Shown: positions 27,404 through 36,879, numbered from the stretch's first letter. The stretch: 64,000 bases of DNA from DASXUG01 sp036504995 (GCA_036504995.1 DASXUG010000017.1:254063-318062); one strand, 5' to 3'. The notes: a model not told the origin generated them from the letters alone. Made by a program: numbers and translations.

Positions 27404-28015
27404 ATGTTAACTAAGCAAGGTATTTTTAATCGAAGCCACAAAACGCAAGACAATCAAACTGCAAACAGCGAGCAAACATACGCAACGCAAACCGTTCAAA
27501 AAATGCAACAGGAGCATGATTTGATGCCTGGACACTTGGCGGCAATAGCTTCAGCCACCAAAACATTAATAAACGCTCCTAGCGTCGATATACCTTCTCT
27601 AGATGTGCCGAGTAAAGTGGAGGAAGCAATACTAGCCAAGCCTGCTGCTATTAATCGTTTATTGGTGGGTCCCGACGTTAAATTAAAGGGCGCGGAGATT
27701 GATGATTGCGATACGTTAGTGGTAGAAGGCCGCGTGGATGCAATGATGGATAGCCGAGTGATACAAATTTCAGAAAAAGGTTCTTTCACGGGTAAAGTTG
27801 GTATTGATATTGCAGAAATTCGCGGTTTTTTTGATGGAGAGCTGACGGCGAGAGACCAATTGATTATTTATGCCACTGGCAAGGTAAGTGGCAAAATTAG
27901 GTACGGTAAAATTCATATAGAGGAGGGTGGTGAGCTTTCAGGAGATGTTGCCTCCATTAAAGGGAGTAATGAAAACGCCTCTAAAGATAATCTTAAGTTG
28001 AATGTAATGGGCTAA
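27404..28015 (+). CDS. bactofilin family protein
   Basis: Cytoskeletal protein of 203 residues. A variable, polar N-terminus (about residues 1-80) precedes a bactofilin (DUF583) beta-helix at about 85-188 with regular hydrophobic repeats: LVVEGRVDAMMDSRVIQIS, GSFTGKVGIDIAEIRGFFDG, and GKVSGKIRYGKIHIEEGGE. Bactofilins form membrane-associated filaments involved in shape, stalks, motility or polysaccharide placement. The gene stands alone between lysS and a porin and appears to depend on sigma-54, suggesting a conditional role. Confidence 0.88.
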   Translation: MLTKQGIFNRSHKTQDNQTANSEQTYATQTVQKMQQEHDLMPGHLAAIASATKTLINAPSVDIPSLDVPSKVEEAILAKPAAINRLLVGPDVKLKGAEIDDCDTLVVEGRVDAMMDSRVIQISEKGSFTGKVGIDIAEIRGFFDGELTARDQLIIYATGKVSGKIRYGKIHIEEGGELSGDVASIKGSNENASKDNLKLNVMG

Positions 28016-28121
28016 GCTAATGAATGTTAACTTCGCTATGTTGTGGGCGAATATTGGTTTGTAACTTTATTAACCTTAACATGTCATCCGTGTGCTATTC
28101 GTTTTGATTTTTTATATTCAG

Positions 28122-28152
28122 GGACTATATAAATTCTTTGTTTGTATAGTCC
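28122..28152. repeat. inverted repeat between bactofilin and porin
   Basis: GGACTATA (28122-28129) and TATAGTCC (28145-28152) are perfect 8-bp arms around a 15-nt loop. No T-run follows, so it is either a weak 3'-end hairpin of the bactofilin mRNA or a protein site. Confidence 0.5.
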
Positions 28153-28238
28153 GCTGTGTCATTAAAAATACATAATATTGTCTATCATTTTGAATAAAGT
28201 GTTGTTTTTATACAACGCCTTTGTTAAAAATAGACTTG

Positions 28239-28255
28239 TGTCATCAAATTGTCAT
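28239..28255 (+). promoter_or_regulatory. PhoB box of the porin gene
   Basis: TGTCATCAAATTGTCAT: two perfect TGTCAT half-sites with an 11-bp period. CAAAAT at 28266-28271, 10 bp downstream, can serve as the -10. A further perfect inverted repeat, AAAATCTGC/GCAGATTTT (28267-28275 with 28292-28300), overlaps the expected transcription start. Confidence 0.85.
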
Positions 28256-28326
28256 ATTAACCCCTCAAAATCTGCCCTACAAATTTGCTGTGCAGATTTT
28301 ATTTAATCTATAGATAGGGGTAATTT

Positions 28327-29757
28327 ATGACGAATTTTAAACTACGCGGCGTATTAGCTGCAGTAGCAGGTACGTTGGTGCTCGGTATGGCTACCAGCGC
28401 AACGGCGGATGCGACCTTTGATTTGGTTGATGCTTTGGTTAAAAAAGGTGTTTTGACAGAAGAGGAAGCGTTGCCTTTGCTACAAGGTCGCGAGAACGAT
28501 ATTAAAGTGGCTGACAAAAAAGTTAAAAAAGGTCGCGTAGCGATTAGTGATGCCATTGATAACGCAACTGCTTATGGCGATATACGCGTTCGTTCTGAGT
28601 TCCGTAAAGGTGGCGTGGCTTTGGCTAATAGCGAGTCAGAAGAAGAGCGTACTAGAGGCCGTTATAAAATCACATTTGGTGTAAAAACTGAATCTGGTGA
28701 TTTTTACTCTGATTTAGCGTTTGCGATGGGCGCGGGTGGTCGTTCTGACAATGCAACTTTTGGTAGCTCGAATGGTGCTAACAATAAAGAAGCATTGCTT
28801 GTTAAGCGTGCAATGGTAGGTTGGAATGTAAATAACTGGTTATCAGTGGAAGCTGGTCGTTTGACAAACCCTTTATACACCACTGAAATGGTATGGGACA
28901 AAGACTTGACTCTAGAGGGTTTGGTTGAGAAGGTAAATTACACTTATAACAAGTGGGAATTTTTTGGTAATTTTGCGCAATCCCAATACAAAGGTGATTA
29001 CAAAAATTACAACAATGTAAGTGGTGGTGCAGATGCCTTTACCAATAATTTGTTGGCTTTTCAAGCTGGTGTTAAATATCCATTTACCGATATGATCACA
29101 GGAAAGGCAGCTGTTACTTATACAACCTTTACTGGAGCTAAAGCGAGTGGGACTGGTGGTGCAGTTGGTACACCTTTTGTTCCAGGACTTAAGGGCGCTA
29201 CAGCATTTTCAAGTACAGCAGTAAATGATTTGCGTACAATTGAAATCCCTGCTGAGATTGAATTCAAGACAGCTGGTTTCTTGAGCTATAAAGTTTTCGG
29301 TGATTTTGTCTATAACACAGCTTCTGATGATCGTTATGCTAAGGCAGTTGCAAACGCTACTGCTGGTGCTACAAGAAATGCTATTTCAGCTGCTGGCAAT
29401 GACGATACTGCATGGTTGTTAGGTGTAGGTGTTAAATCTGCACAAGCAAAAGATGTTAAGCAGGGAGACTGGGAAGCACGCGTATGGTGGCAAGATGTTG
29501 GTGTATACGCACTTGATCAAAATGCTGTGGACTCAGACTTTATGGATTCACGTATTAATATGAAAGGTATTGTGTTAAAAGCTCAATACAGTTTACGTGA
29601 TAACGTCGCCTTGAACTTTGCTGCGGGCTCTGCTACTCGTAAAAACAGCGCATTGGCAACAGTTGGTACTGCAAGTGATATGGGTGCCTCAAGCTCAACT
29701 GCTCTTGATTTGAACAAATATCAACTGTATCAATTAGACCTAACTTACAGATTCTAA
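28327..29757 (+). CDS. outer-membrane porin, probably phosphate-starvation induced
   Basis: Outer-membrane beta-barrel of 476 residues. A signal peptide (about residues 1-27, ending TSATA-DATF) is followed by a short helical segment LVDALVKKGVLTEEEALPLL and a KVKKG-rich stretch, then alternating beta strands, and a C-terminal aromatic YQLYQLDLTYRF typical for barrel insertion. This layout is that of the putative-porin (Porin_5-like) family. A strong PhoB box suggests anion or phosphate uptake under starvation, upstream of PstSCAB (inference). The ribosome-binding site is AGGGG, and a terminator follows. Confidence 0.85.
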   Translation: MTNFKLRGVLAAVAGTLVLGMATSATADATFDLVDALVKKGVLTEEEALPLLQGRENDIKVADKKVKKGRVAISDAIDNATAYGDIRVRSEFRKGGVALANSESEEERTRGRYKITFGVKTESGDFYSDLAFAMGAGGRSDNATFGSSNGANNKEALLVKRAMVGWNVNNWLSVEAGRLTNPLYTTEMVWDKDLTLEGLVEKVNYTYNKWEFFGNFAQSQYKGDYKNYNNVSGGADAFTNNLLAFQAGVKYPFTDMITGKAAVTYTTFTGAKASGTGGAVGTPFVPGLKGATAFSSTAVNDLRTIEIPAEIEFKTAGFLSYKVFGDFVYNTASDDRYAKAVANATAGATRNAISAAGNDDTAWLLGVGVKSAQAKDVKQGDWEARVWWQDVGVYALDQNAVDSDFMDSRINMKGIVLKAQYSLRDNVALNFAAGSATRKNSALATVGTASDMGASSSTALDLNKYQLYQLDLTYRF

Positions 29758-29781
29758 TTTTAAGTTAGTTTAATTGTTACT

Positions 29782-29815
29782 AAAAAGCCCGCTTAATTGC
29801 GGGCTTTTTATTTTT
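29782..29815 (+). terminator. terminator after the porin
   Basis: AAAAAGCCCGC pairs with GCGGGCTTTTT around a TTAATT loop, followed by ATTTTT. Confidence 0.92.
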
Positions 29816-29904
29816 CGCTATACTATTTAATCAAATAATCAAAACTTTACAAAAATTATCAGTTCTTCGTATTTAGTCTTGCGTAGTGAAAATTAACTTT
29901 CATA

Positions 29905-29910
29905 TATAAT
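29905..29910 (+). promoter_or_regulatory. -10 element directly before the GGDEF-EAL gene
   Basis: A perfect TATAAT ends 6 bp before the ATG at 29917. Transcription would begin at or beside the start codon, implying a leaderless mRNA; there is no ribosome-binding site. A convincing -35 is not seen. Confidence 0.5.
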
Positions 29911-29916
29911 GGGCCG

Positions 29917-32900
29917 ATGCCGCAAAAAAATCGCCAATCGTTAATATTCTTAAAATCTAATATTGTGCAGGTAAGCTTGTTAGCTTTTGCCTATCTGCTA
30001 TTTGCGCAATTGCAGGTACATTTTACAGATACATATCCTTTTTTAAACTATTTTTGGGTGCCTAGTGGTTTGGCGCTCGCAATGCTACTTTTGTGTGGCA
30101 TGCGAGTGAGTGCAGGTGTGCTGATAGGTGTTGTGCTGGCTGCGATAAGCATGCCGCAGTTGTTGGGTGGTTCTCCGCTTAAGTTTATAGCTTATATTTT
30201 GTCGGGCGTATTAGAGCCAGTTTTAGCTTTTTATATCCTTAAACCTTTATTGCGTTTTGATGCGGCTAATTTACGATTACGCGATTTGTTTGCCTTTTTT
30301 AATGTGGCGATTTTTACGCCACTGGTCTCGTTTGCTTTCTACGCTTTAGATGCTTACCTATCTGGTACGCATGGCTTGAGTATTTTGCAAATTGATCTTG
30401 TGCATCTCTGGCAAAGAAATGCATTAAGTGATTTGTTAATTACCCCATTTGTACTTTCTCTCTTTTACCACCGATCTGTACGTTGGACTAAGTTAAGGTT
30501 GTTGGAACTTAGTATTTTAAGTGCTTTGCTTGTGTTTTTATGTGCATATGTGTTTTTTGATGCGATGCCTATGTTGCAAGACTCTATATTGCAGCCTAGG
30601 GCTTTTATGCTGTTTCCCCTGGCGATGTGGGCTTCACTGAGTTTTAATCAGCGTGGTAGTAGTATCAGCGTGTTACTAATTGCAGTGGCTGCCATGGTGG
30701 GTGCCAGTCAGCATTTAGGCGTATATGCTGTAGATTTTGCGAGTGATGATTTAAGTAATTATGGCTTATTTATGTTGTTGCTCGCCGTCACGGGTAGTGC
30801 GCTTTCTGTGTTGAATGTCAGCAAGGTGAATTCGGAAGAAAAACTGAAGGAGCAATTGCATGTGTACGATACGCTACTTTCAGCCCAAGCCGATGCGGGC
30901 GAAGGAGTGGTGATTATTGATGATGGCAAAATCTCATATGTGAATGAGGCGTTGTTGCGTATCGTGGGTTATGACGTTGAGGATATTCACCTAGGCTCAG
31001 ATTTTTTTAGTTTAATTCACCCCTCTGATAGGGAACGTGTAAGTGCGGCTTATTTACAACGTATGGATGGCGCAAATGTACCCAGTCGTTATGACACTTT
31101 GGCGTTAGCTAAAAATGGTAGTGCTGTACCAGTTGAGGTGGCGGCTGCATCATTTAGAGATGGTAGCGGGCGCGTAGTGGTACTGATGTCCGACATTAGT
31201 CAGCGTAAAAAGGCGGAAGTTGCTTTAATGCAAAGTCAAACGCAATATCGTGAGCTAGTCGAGTCTGTACACGCGGTAGTTTGTCGTTCGGATATACAGG
31301 GTAAGTTTACTTTTGTGAGCAATGAAGCGGAGGCTTTGTTAGGCTATCCCCTATCACGTTGGACGCAAGTAAATGGTTTTTGGCAAAGTCATATTCATCC
31401 TGATGATCAAGCTTGGGTCCTTGAGTTTTACCGCACTGAAGCTATGAAGTTGGAAAGTTTTACTTTTGAGTATCGTATGTTGGCTGAAGAGGGCCGTGTG
31501 GTTTGGGTGCAGCATATGGTGAAGGTGATTCCTAATCAGTCGGGAACGCGACCTTTGGAGCTGGTAGGTGTGATGTTGGATGTAACCGAGCGCAAAGAAG
31601 CTGAGGCGAGTTTGCGTTTATCTCGTCAAGTGTTTGAGCACACTGTTGAAGGTATTGTGATTACAGATGTTGATTTTCACGTGCTCGAGGTGAATTCAGC
31701 TTATACCAAAATTACTGGTTATAGCCGAGAAGAAATAATTACACATCCGCTTAAGGTGTTTAGTACTGGTCTGCATGACCGTAAATTTTATGACTCGATT
31801 TGGTACCGTATTGAACACCAAGGTCAGTGGGTAGGCGAGATATGGAATCTACGCAAAAATGGTGAGCAATATCCTGAGTGGCTATCAATTAGCGCGGTGC
31901 ATGACCATCAGGGTGTAGTACAAAACTACGTGGCGGTGATGAGTGATATCACTCAACGTAAGCGTTCTGAGGAGCGGCTGCAGTTCCTAGCCAATCATGA
32001 TGCGCTTACTCAGTTACCAAATCGTGCGCTGATGCATGAACGTGGGGATTTGGCGGTGGTACGTGCGAACCGCAACCAGACTAAAGTGGCCATATTATTT
32101 ATTGATTTAGATCGCTTTAAAATCATTAACGATACCTTAGGGCATCAATCTGGCGATATGTTGTTGCAAGAAGTGGCCAGGCGCTTACGTGAATGTTTAC
32201 GCGAGAGTGATTTTGTGGCGCGGCAGGGTGGCGACGAGTTTGTGGTGATTATTGAGAACTTCGAGAATGCTCAATATCTGTCTTCAGTGGCACAAAAAAT
32301 AATGTCAGTGCTAGCACAGCCACTGGTGCTGATGAACCAAGAGCTACATGTAAGTGCCAGTATCGGTATTAGTGTGTATCCAGAAGATGGCGTGGATATT
32401 TTTACCTTGCTTAAACATGCGGATGTGGCAATGTATCGGGCCAAAGAAAATGGCAAAAATATATTCCATTTTTACGCGGCAGAAAACAACCAACATAGTG
32501 TGGAGTTGTTAGCGCTTGAAAGCAATTTACGTCGAGCGGTTGAGCGCAATGAGTTGCGCTTACATTACCAACCTAAAATTGATTTGCATACCAATGAGAT
32601 TGTAGGCGCGGAGGCACTGATACGCTGGCAACATTTAGATTTAGGCTTGCTATCGCCTTCGCAATTTATTGCACTGGCGGAAGAGACTGGCTTAATTATT
32701 GAGATAGGCGCTTGGGTCATGCGTGAGGCCTGTCAGCATGCACAGTCATGGCAGCAATATGCACAAAACAATATAAACCCTAATATTCGGGTGGCGGTCA
32801 ATTTATCAGCACGTCAGTTCCGTGAAGATGGCTTGCATAAAACGATAGCTGATGCTTTGGTGGAAAGTGGACTAAGCGCAGAGTGCTTAGAGTTGGAAAT

Positions 32901-33330
32901 TACCGAAAGCATGATTATGCAAAACGCTGAACGTGCTAATTTGTTGCTACAGCATTTTAGAAAGTTGGGCGCACACGTACTCATTGATGACTTTGGTACG
33001 GGCTACTCATCGCTGAGTTATTTGAAGCAGTTCCCCATTGATTCGCTAAAAATTGACCGCTCATTTGTGTGCGATATACCAGAAGATAAAGACGATATGG
33101 CGATTACCCAAGCGATTATCGCCATGGCGCACAGTTTAAATCTGAAAGTGGTCGCAGAAGGGGTAGAATCGCAAGCACAGTTTGATTTCTTGAAACAACA
33201 AAACTGTGACCAAGTGCAAGGTTACATCTATAGCGAGCCAGTGCCCAATGATGGATTTATTGAGTTGCTTAAGGCACAACCAATTAAGCAATGGTTGGCC
33301 ATTAATAAAACCCTGACGCTAGTTTCCTGA
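29917..33330 (+). CDS. MASE1-PAS-PAS-PAS-GGDEF-EAL signalling protein
   Basis: Membrane cyclic-di-GMP enzyme of 1137 residues. About eight TM helices form a MASE1-type sensor (residues 12-305). Three PAS domains follow (about 318-435, 440-560, 570-690; each ends in a DIT/DVT-QRKxAE or ERKEAE linker), then GGDEF (about 690-855) and EAL (870-1120). The catalytic GGDEF motif is intact at residues 771-775, and EAL is intact at 899-901 with ETGLIIEIGAWV and DDFGTGYSSLSYLK. Both synthesis and breakdown of c-di-GMP are therefore possible. A link to the window's polysaccharide locus is plausible but not shown. Confidence 0.93.
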   Translation: MPQKNRQSLIFLKSNIVQVSLLAFAYLLFAQLQVHFTDTYPFLNYFWVPSGLALAMLLLCGMRVSAGVLIGVVLAAISMPQLLGGSPLKFIAYILSGVLEPVLAFYILKPLLRFDAANLRLRDLFAFFNVAIFTPLVSFAFYALDAYLSGTHGLSILQIDLVHLWQRNALSDLLITPFVLSLFYHRSVRWTKLRLLELSILSALLVFLCAYVFFDAMPMLQDSILQPRAFMLFPLAMWASLSFNQRGSSISVLLIAVAAMVGASQHLGVYAVDFASDDLSNYGLFMLLLAVTGSALSVLNVSKVNSEEKLKEQLHVYDTLLSAQADAGEGVVIIDDGKISYVNEALLRIVGYDVEDIHLGSDFFSLIHPSDRERVSAAYLQRMDGANVPSRYDTLALAKNGSAVPVEVAAASFRDGSGRVVVLMSDISQRKKAEVALMQSQTQYRELVESVHAVVCRSDIQGKFTFVSNEAEALLGYPLSRWTQVNGFWQSHIHPDDQAWVLEFYRTEAMKLESFTFEYRMLAEEGRVVWVQHMVKVIPNQSGTRPLELVGVMLDVTERKEAEASLRLSRQVFEHTVEGIVITDVDFHVLEVNSAYTKITGYSREEIITHPLKVFSTGLHDRKFYDSIWYRIEHQGQWVGEIWNLRKNGEQYPEWLSISAVHDHQGVVQNYVAVMSDITQRKRSEERLQFLANHDALTQLPNRALMHERGDLAVVRANRNQTKVAILFIDLDRFKIINDTLGHQSGDMLLQEVARRLRECLRESDFVARQGGDEFVVIIENFENAQYLSSVAQKIMSVLAQPLVLMNQELHVSASIGISVYPEDGVDIFTLLKHADVAMYRAKENGKNIFHFYAAENNQHSVELLALESNLRRAVERNELRLHYQPKIDLHTNEIVGAEALIRWQHLDLGLLSPSQFIALAEETGLIIEIGAWVMREACQHAQSWQQYAQNNINPNIRVAVNLSARQFREDGLHKTIADALVESGLSAECLELEITESMIMQNAERANLLLQHFRKLGAHVLIDDFGTGYSSLSYLKQFPIDSLKIDRSFVCDIPEDKDDMAITQAIIAMAHSLNLKVVAEGVESQAQFDFLKQQNCDQVQGYIYSEPVPNDGFIELLKAQPIKQWLAINKTLTLVS

Positions 33331-33377
33331 TATCGATCTATGACTAGACGCATTGCGTCAGGGTCTAGGTGAGGTTA

Positions 33378-33719
33378 TTAGCGGTGACCTTCTTTAGCCA
33401 TATTAATGCTGTATTTGGGGATTTCAACCACTAAATCAGTATCGCTCACAATGGCTTGGCAAGAGAGGCGGGAGAGGGGTTCTAAGCCCCATGCCTTGTC
33501 GAGCAGATCCTCTTCATTTTCTTCTGCTGGGTTTAGGCTGTTATAGCCCTCACGCACAATCACGTGGCAAGTGGTACAAGCGCAAACTTTATCGCATGCA
33601 TGGTCGATGTCGATGTCATGATTCAAAAGCGTATCACAGATGGATACACCTTTCTCAGCTTCAATCACTGCGCCTTCAGGGCATAGCTCTATGTGTGGGA
33701 GTACGATTACTTGTGTCAT
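33378..33719 (-). CDS. fdx: ISC-type [2Fe-2S] ferredoxin
   Basis: Adrenodoxin-like ferredoxin of 113 residues that supplies electrons for Fe-S cluster assembly. Ligands are Cys42, Cys48, Cys51 and Cys87, in ACDKVCACTTCH and RLSCQ. Cys46 is the extra cysteine typical for Isc ferredoxins. Last gene of the isc operon; no iscX follows. Confidence 0.96.
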   Translation of the reverse strand: MTQVIVLPHIELCPEGAVIEAEKGVSICDTLLNHDIDIDHACDKVCACTTCHVIVREGYNSLNPAEENEEDLLDKAWGLEPLSRLSCQAIVSDTDLVVEIPKYSINMAKEGHR

Positions 33720-33735
33720 GATATTTAGTCCCGTT

Positions 33736-35634
33736 TTATACCTTTAGCGTGTTTAGGTCTTGGCCTGCAAGTGCATTTTTTACAGAGGCATCCATGCGTC
33801 TTGCTGCAAAGGTTTCTGTGGCTTTGTTTAGGGCTTCTGAGGCTCGATGTATCGCTTGGTTATCATCAGCCTTACATAAGGTGCTAAGTGCTGCCATGTG
33901 GTTTAAGATGTTTTGTTTTTCATCGGCATTTAGTAGCGCATCCCCGTCTTTTTCTAACGCCACTTTCACCGCTTCCAGTAGTCCTTCAGCATCCACAATA
34001 GCCTCGCGCAAGGCGCGTGCTTGTTTGTCAGCTGCAGCTGCCCCAAATGATGATTTGAGCATATTGGTGATTTCATCTTCAGTTAGACCGTAAGAAGGTT
34101 TAACGACGATATTGGCTTCAACGCCAGTTGATTGTTCACGCGCACTCACGGACAGCAGACCATCAGCATCAACTTGAAATGTTACGCGAATACGCGCTGC
34201 CCCAGCCGCCATGGGAGGGATGCCACGGAGTTCAAACTTGGCTAGTGAGCGACAATCACTCACTAATTCACGCTCGCCTTGCAGCACGTGTATGCTCATT
34301 GCCGTTTGACCATCTTTGTAGGTGGTAAATTCTTGTGCGCGAGCAACAGGCAGGGTGGAGTTACGTGGAATTACCTTTTCAACCAAACCGCCCATGGTTT
34401 CTAAACCAAGCGAAAGTGGCGTCACGTCTAGTAGTAGTAAATCATCATCACTGCGATTGCCAGCAAGCACATTGGCTTGTATCGCAGCACCTAGTGCTAC
34501 AACTTTATCTGGGTCTAGATTAGTGAGCGGCTCTTGTCCAAAAAACTCTTGCACCGCGTGGCGGATGTGAGGCATACGGGTAGCGCCGCCAACTAGCACC
34601 ACACCTTTAATATCTTCTAGTGCCAGGCCTGCGTCACGCATGGCTTTGCGGGTAGGTGCAAGGGTTTTTATGACTAAAGTTTGAGTGAGTTCTACCAATT
34701 GAGGCGCTGAAAGCGTTACGTCTACAAAGATGCCATTGCTAAGTTTGCAAGTAATTTGCGCTTCAAAGTTATCAGTAAGCCACTCTTTTGCTTGACGCGC
34801 CTTGGTAAGTAACAGGCGGGTATCTTCTTCATTTAATGGTGTGAAATTAGTCGCATTTTCACGCACTTTATCTAGCACCCAACAGTAAATACGATGGTCA
34901 AAATCGTCGCCGCCTAAGGCTGAGTCGCCGTTGGTGGCTAACACTTCAAATACGCCTTTTGATAGGCGCAATATTGAAATGTCAAAGGTGCCACCCCCTA
35001 GGTCATAAATGACATAAATGCCCTCAGAGGCATTGTCTAGGCCGTAAGCTACGGCTGCTGCGGTTGGCTCGTTAAGCAGGCGCAATACATGCAGACCAGC
35101 TAGCCGAGCAGCATCCTTGGTGGCTTGACGTTGTGCATCGTCAAAATAGGCGGGGACGGTAATCACAGCGCCTGTCAATTCCCCTCCTAATGCCTTCTCA
35201 GCACGTAATTTAAGCGTTTTGAGAATCTCAGCTGAGATTTCAACAGGGCTTTTTAGACCAGCACGGGTGTCAATTTGGAGCATACGGGTAGATGCTTCCG
35301 TAGATGCATCTACAAATATATAAGGGATATGGGCTCTATCTGCAATGTCTTTTAGTCCACGCCCCATAAAGCGTTTGACTGAAACAATGGTATTCACAGG
35401 GTCTATGCTTTGCTGTGCTTGCGCATCATGACCGACAATGACTTCATCATTATTTAAATAGCGTACAACTGAGGGGAGCAGGGCATGACCGTGTTCATCT
35501 TGTAGTACAGTGCTCATGCCGCTACGCACGGTGGCTACTAAGGAATTAGTTGTGCCTAAGTCAATACCAATTGCCAGCTTGTGCTGATGTGGGGCGGCAG
35601 ACATGCCCGGTTCTGAGATTTGCAATAAAGCCAT
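33736..35634 (-). CDS. hscA: Fe-S assembly chaperone HscA
   Basis: Hsp70-type ATPase specialised for IscU (632 residues). ATPase-domain segments are IGIDLGTTNSLVA, VITVPAYFDDAQRQAT, LLNEPTAAAVAYGLD, IYDLGGGTFDISIL and VLVGGATRMPHIR. The substrate-binding domain has DVTPLSLGLETMGGLVEKVIPRNS. It shares the operon with hscB, its J-protein, 5 bp upstream. Standard length. Confidence 0.96.
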   Translation of the reverse strand: MALLQISEPGMSAAPHQHKLAIGIDLGTTNSLVATVRSGMSTVLQDEHGHALLPSVVRYLNNDEVIVGHDAQAQQSIDPVNTIVSVKRFMGRGLKDIADRAHIPYIFVDASTEASTRMLQIDTRAGLKSPVEISAEILKTLKLRAEKALGGELTGAVITVPAYFDDAQRQATKDAARLAGLHVLRLLNEPTAAAVAYGLDNASEGIYVIYDLGGGTFDISILRLSKGVFEVLATNGDSALGGDDFDHRIYCWVLDKVRENATNFTPLNEEDTRLLLTKARQAKEWLTDNFEAQITCKLSNGIFVDVTLSAPQLVELTQTLVIKTLAPTRKAMRDAGLALEDIKGVVLVGGATRMPHIRHAVQEFFGQEPLTNLDPDKVVALGAAIQANVLAGNRSDDDLLLLDVTPLSLGLETMGGLVEKVIPRNSTLPVARAQEFTTYKDGQTAMSIHVLQGERELVSDCRSLAKFELRGIPPMAAGAARIRVTFQVDADGLLSVSAREQSTGVEANIVVKPSYGLTEDEITNMLKSSFGAAAADKQARALREAIVDAEGLLEAVKVALEKDGDALLNADEKQNILNHMAALSTLCKADDNQAIHRASEALNKATETFAARRMDASVKNALAGQDLNTLKV

Positions 35635-35639
35635 GTTAA

Positions 35640-36161
35640 TTAATCTTCTAGTCTTGCAATAATATTGCCTACATCAGCACTTACTTTGTCAATAAAACTT
35701 AATTTACGCACAATTTTTGCCGCTTCTGGAAAGCTTTCTGCGCTAGATAAAGCTGCGGCAAGTGCTTGTTGCAGTGATTTTGCAGTCTTTTTCATCATCG
35801 TAAGTTGCTGGTCAAGGGCAGCGATATCCTGCGCGTTTTCTGCTTCCTCAATCGCCTCACGCCATTCCATTTGCGTCATTAGGAAATCTATAGGCATAGC
35901 GGTGTTACTTTCTTCCAGCGTTTCTACACCATTTAAGTGCAAGAAATAACGAGCGCGAGAAGTTGGGTGCTTAAGTGTTTGGTATGCTTCATTGGCCAAG
36001 GTGGCCGTTTGTATGGATTGCAGACGCTCTGCAGGGCTTGCGGTAACAAACTTATCAGGATGCACTTCTGCTTGAATACTGCGGTAAGTAGCATCCAATA
36101 AGTTTAAATCAACGTCGTATTGAGCTGGTAGCCGAAAAAACTCGAAGTAACTCTGACTCAC
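35640..36161 (-). CDS. hscB: Fe-S assembly co-chaperone HscB
   Basis: J-protein of 173 residues that delivers IscU to HscA. The J domain has YFEFFRLP and the HPD motif (EVHPDKFVTAS); a C-terminal helical bundle follows (MEWREAIEEAENAQD). The start is taken as GTG at 36161, overlapping the iscA stop by 4 nt with GGAGAG 11 nt upstream; this gives the normal length, whereas an ATG at 36188 would add nine residues inside iscA. Confidence 0.93.
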   Translation of the reverse strand: MSQSYFEFFRLPAQYDVDLNLLDATYRSIQAEVHPDKFVTASPAERLQSIQTATLANEAYQTLKHPTSRARYFLHLNGVETLEESNTAMPIDFLMTQMEWREAIEEAENAQDIAALDQQLTMMKKTAKSLQQALAAALSSAESFPEAAKIVRKLSFIDKVSADVGNIIARLED

Positions 36162-36481
36162 ACTGTAAAGCTCTCTCCACACCCACATTCATCTTTGACG
36201 TTTGGGTTGTTGAATTTAAAGCCTTCGTTCAAGCCTTCTTTAGTGAAGTCAAGTTCGGTGCCATCAATGTACACCAAGCTTTTAGGATCAACGATCACCT
36301 TTACCCCATGGCTCTCAAAAGCGGTGTCTTCCTCGTTCATCTCATCTACGAATTCAAGTGTGTATGCCATACCTGAACAACCTGTAGTTTTTACGCCCAA
36401 GCGTAGGCCTATGCCTTTGCCGCGATTAGCGAGAAATTTTTCAACGCGGTTAGCCGCAGTTTCGGTGAGGGAAATAGCCAT
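36158..36481 (-). CDS. iscA: A-type Fe-S carrier IscA
   Basis: Cluster carrier protein of 107 residues with the three ligands Cys35 (TTGCSGMAY), Cys99 and Cys101 (DECGCGESFTV). Length and motif are exact for IscA. It lies 2 bp after iscU and overlaps the hscB start. Confidence 0.96.
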   Translation of the reverse strand: MAISLTETAANRVEKFLANRGKGIGLRLGVKTTGCSGMAYTLEFVDEMNEEDTAFESHGVKVIVDPKSLVYIDGTELDFTKEGLNEGFKFNNPNVKDECGCGESFTV

Positions 36482-36483
36482 AA

Positions 36484-36879
36484 TTAAGCAGCCTCTTTAT
36501 TCGCCTGTTTCGCTTTGATATCAGCAACGGCAGCTTTAATCGCATCTTCCGCCAACACTGAGCAGTGAATTTTTACAGGTGGCAAGGCGAGTTCTTCTGC
36601 AATTTCAGAGTTCTTAATCGCATAAGCTTCTTCAATAGTGCGACCTTTTAGCCATTCTGTTACTAATGAGCTAGAAGCAATCGCAGAGCCGCAACCATAG
36701 GTTTTGAATTTTGCATCTTCAATGATGCCTGCATCATTCACTTTAATCATCAACTTCATCACGTCACCACATGCTGGTGCGCCGACCATTCCCGTACCTA
36801 CGTTCGGGTCGTTTTTGTCTAAAGAACCAACGTTACGAGGGTTTTCGTAGTGGTCTAATACTTTATCGCTGTAAGCCAT
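36484..36879 (-). CDS. iscU: Fe-S cluster scaffold IscU
   Basis: Scaffold on which clusters are built (131 residues). Ligands are Cys37 (GAPACGDVMKL), Asp39, Cys63 (TYGCGSAIASSS) and Cys106 (KIHCSVLAEDA). The HscA recognition motif LPPVK is present just before the last Cys. The start at 36879 (MAYSDKVLDHYENPRNVG) follows AGGAGA and fits the family; an upstream in-frame start would run into iscS. Confidence 0.97.
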   Translation of the reverse strand: MAYSDKVLDHYENPRNVGSLDKNDPNVGTGMVGAPACGDVMKLMIKVNDAGIIEDAKFKTYGCGSAIASSSLVTEWLKGRTIEEAYAIKNSEIAEELALPPVKIHCSVLAEDAIKAAVADIKAKQANKEAA

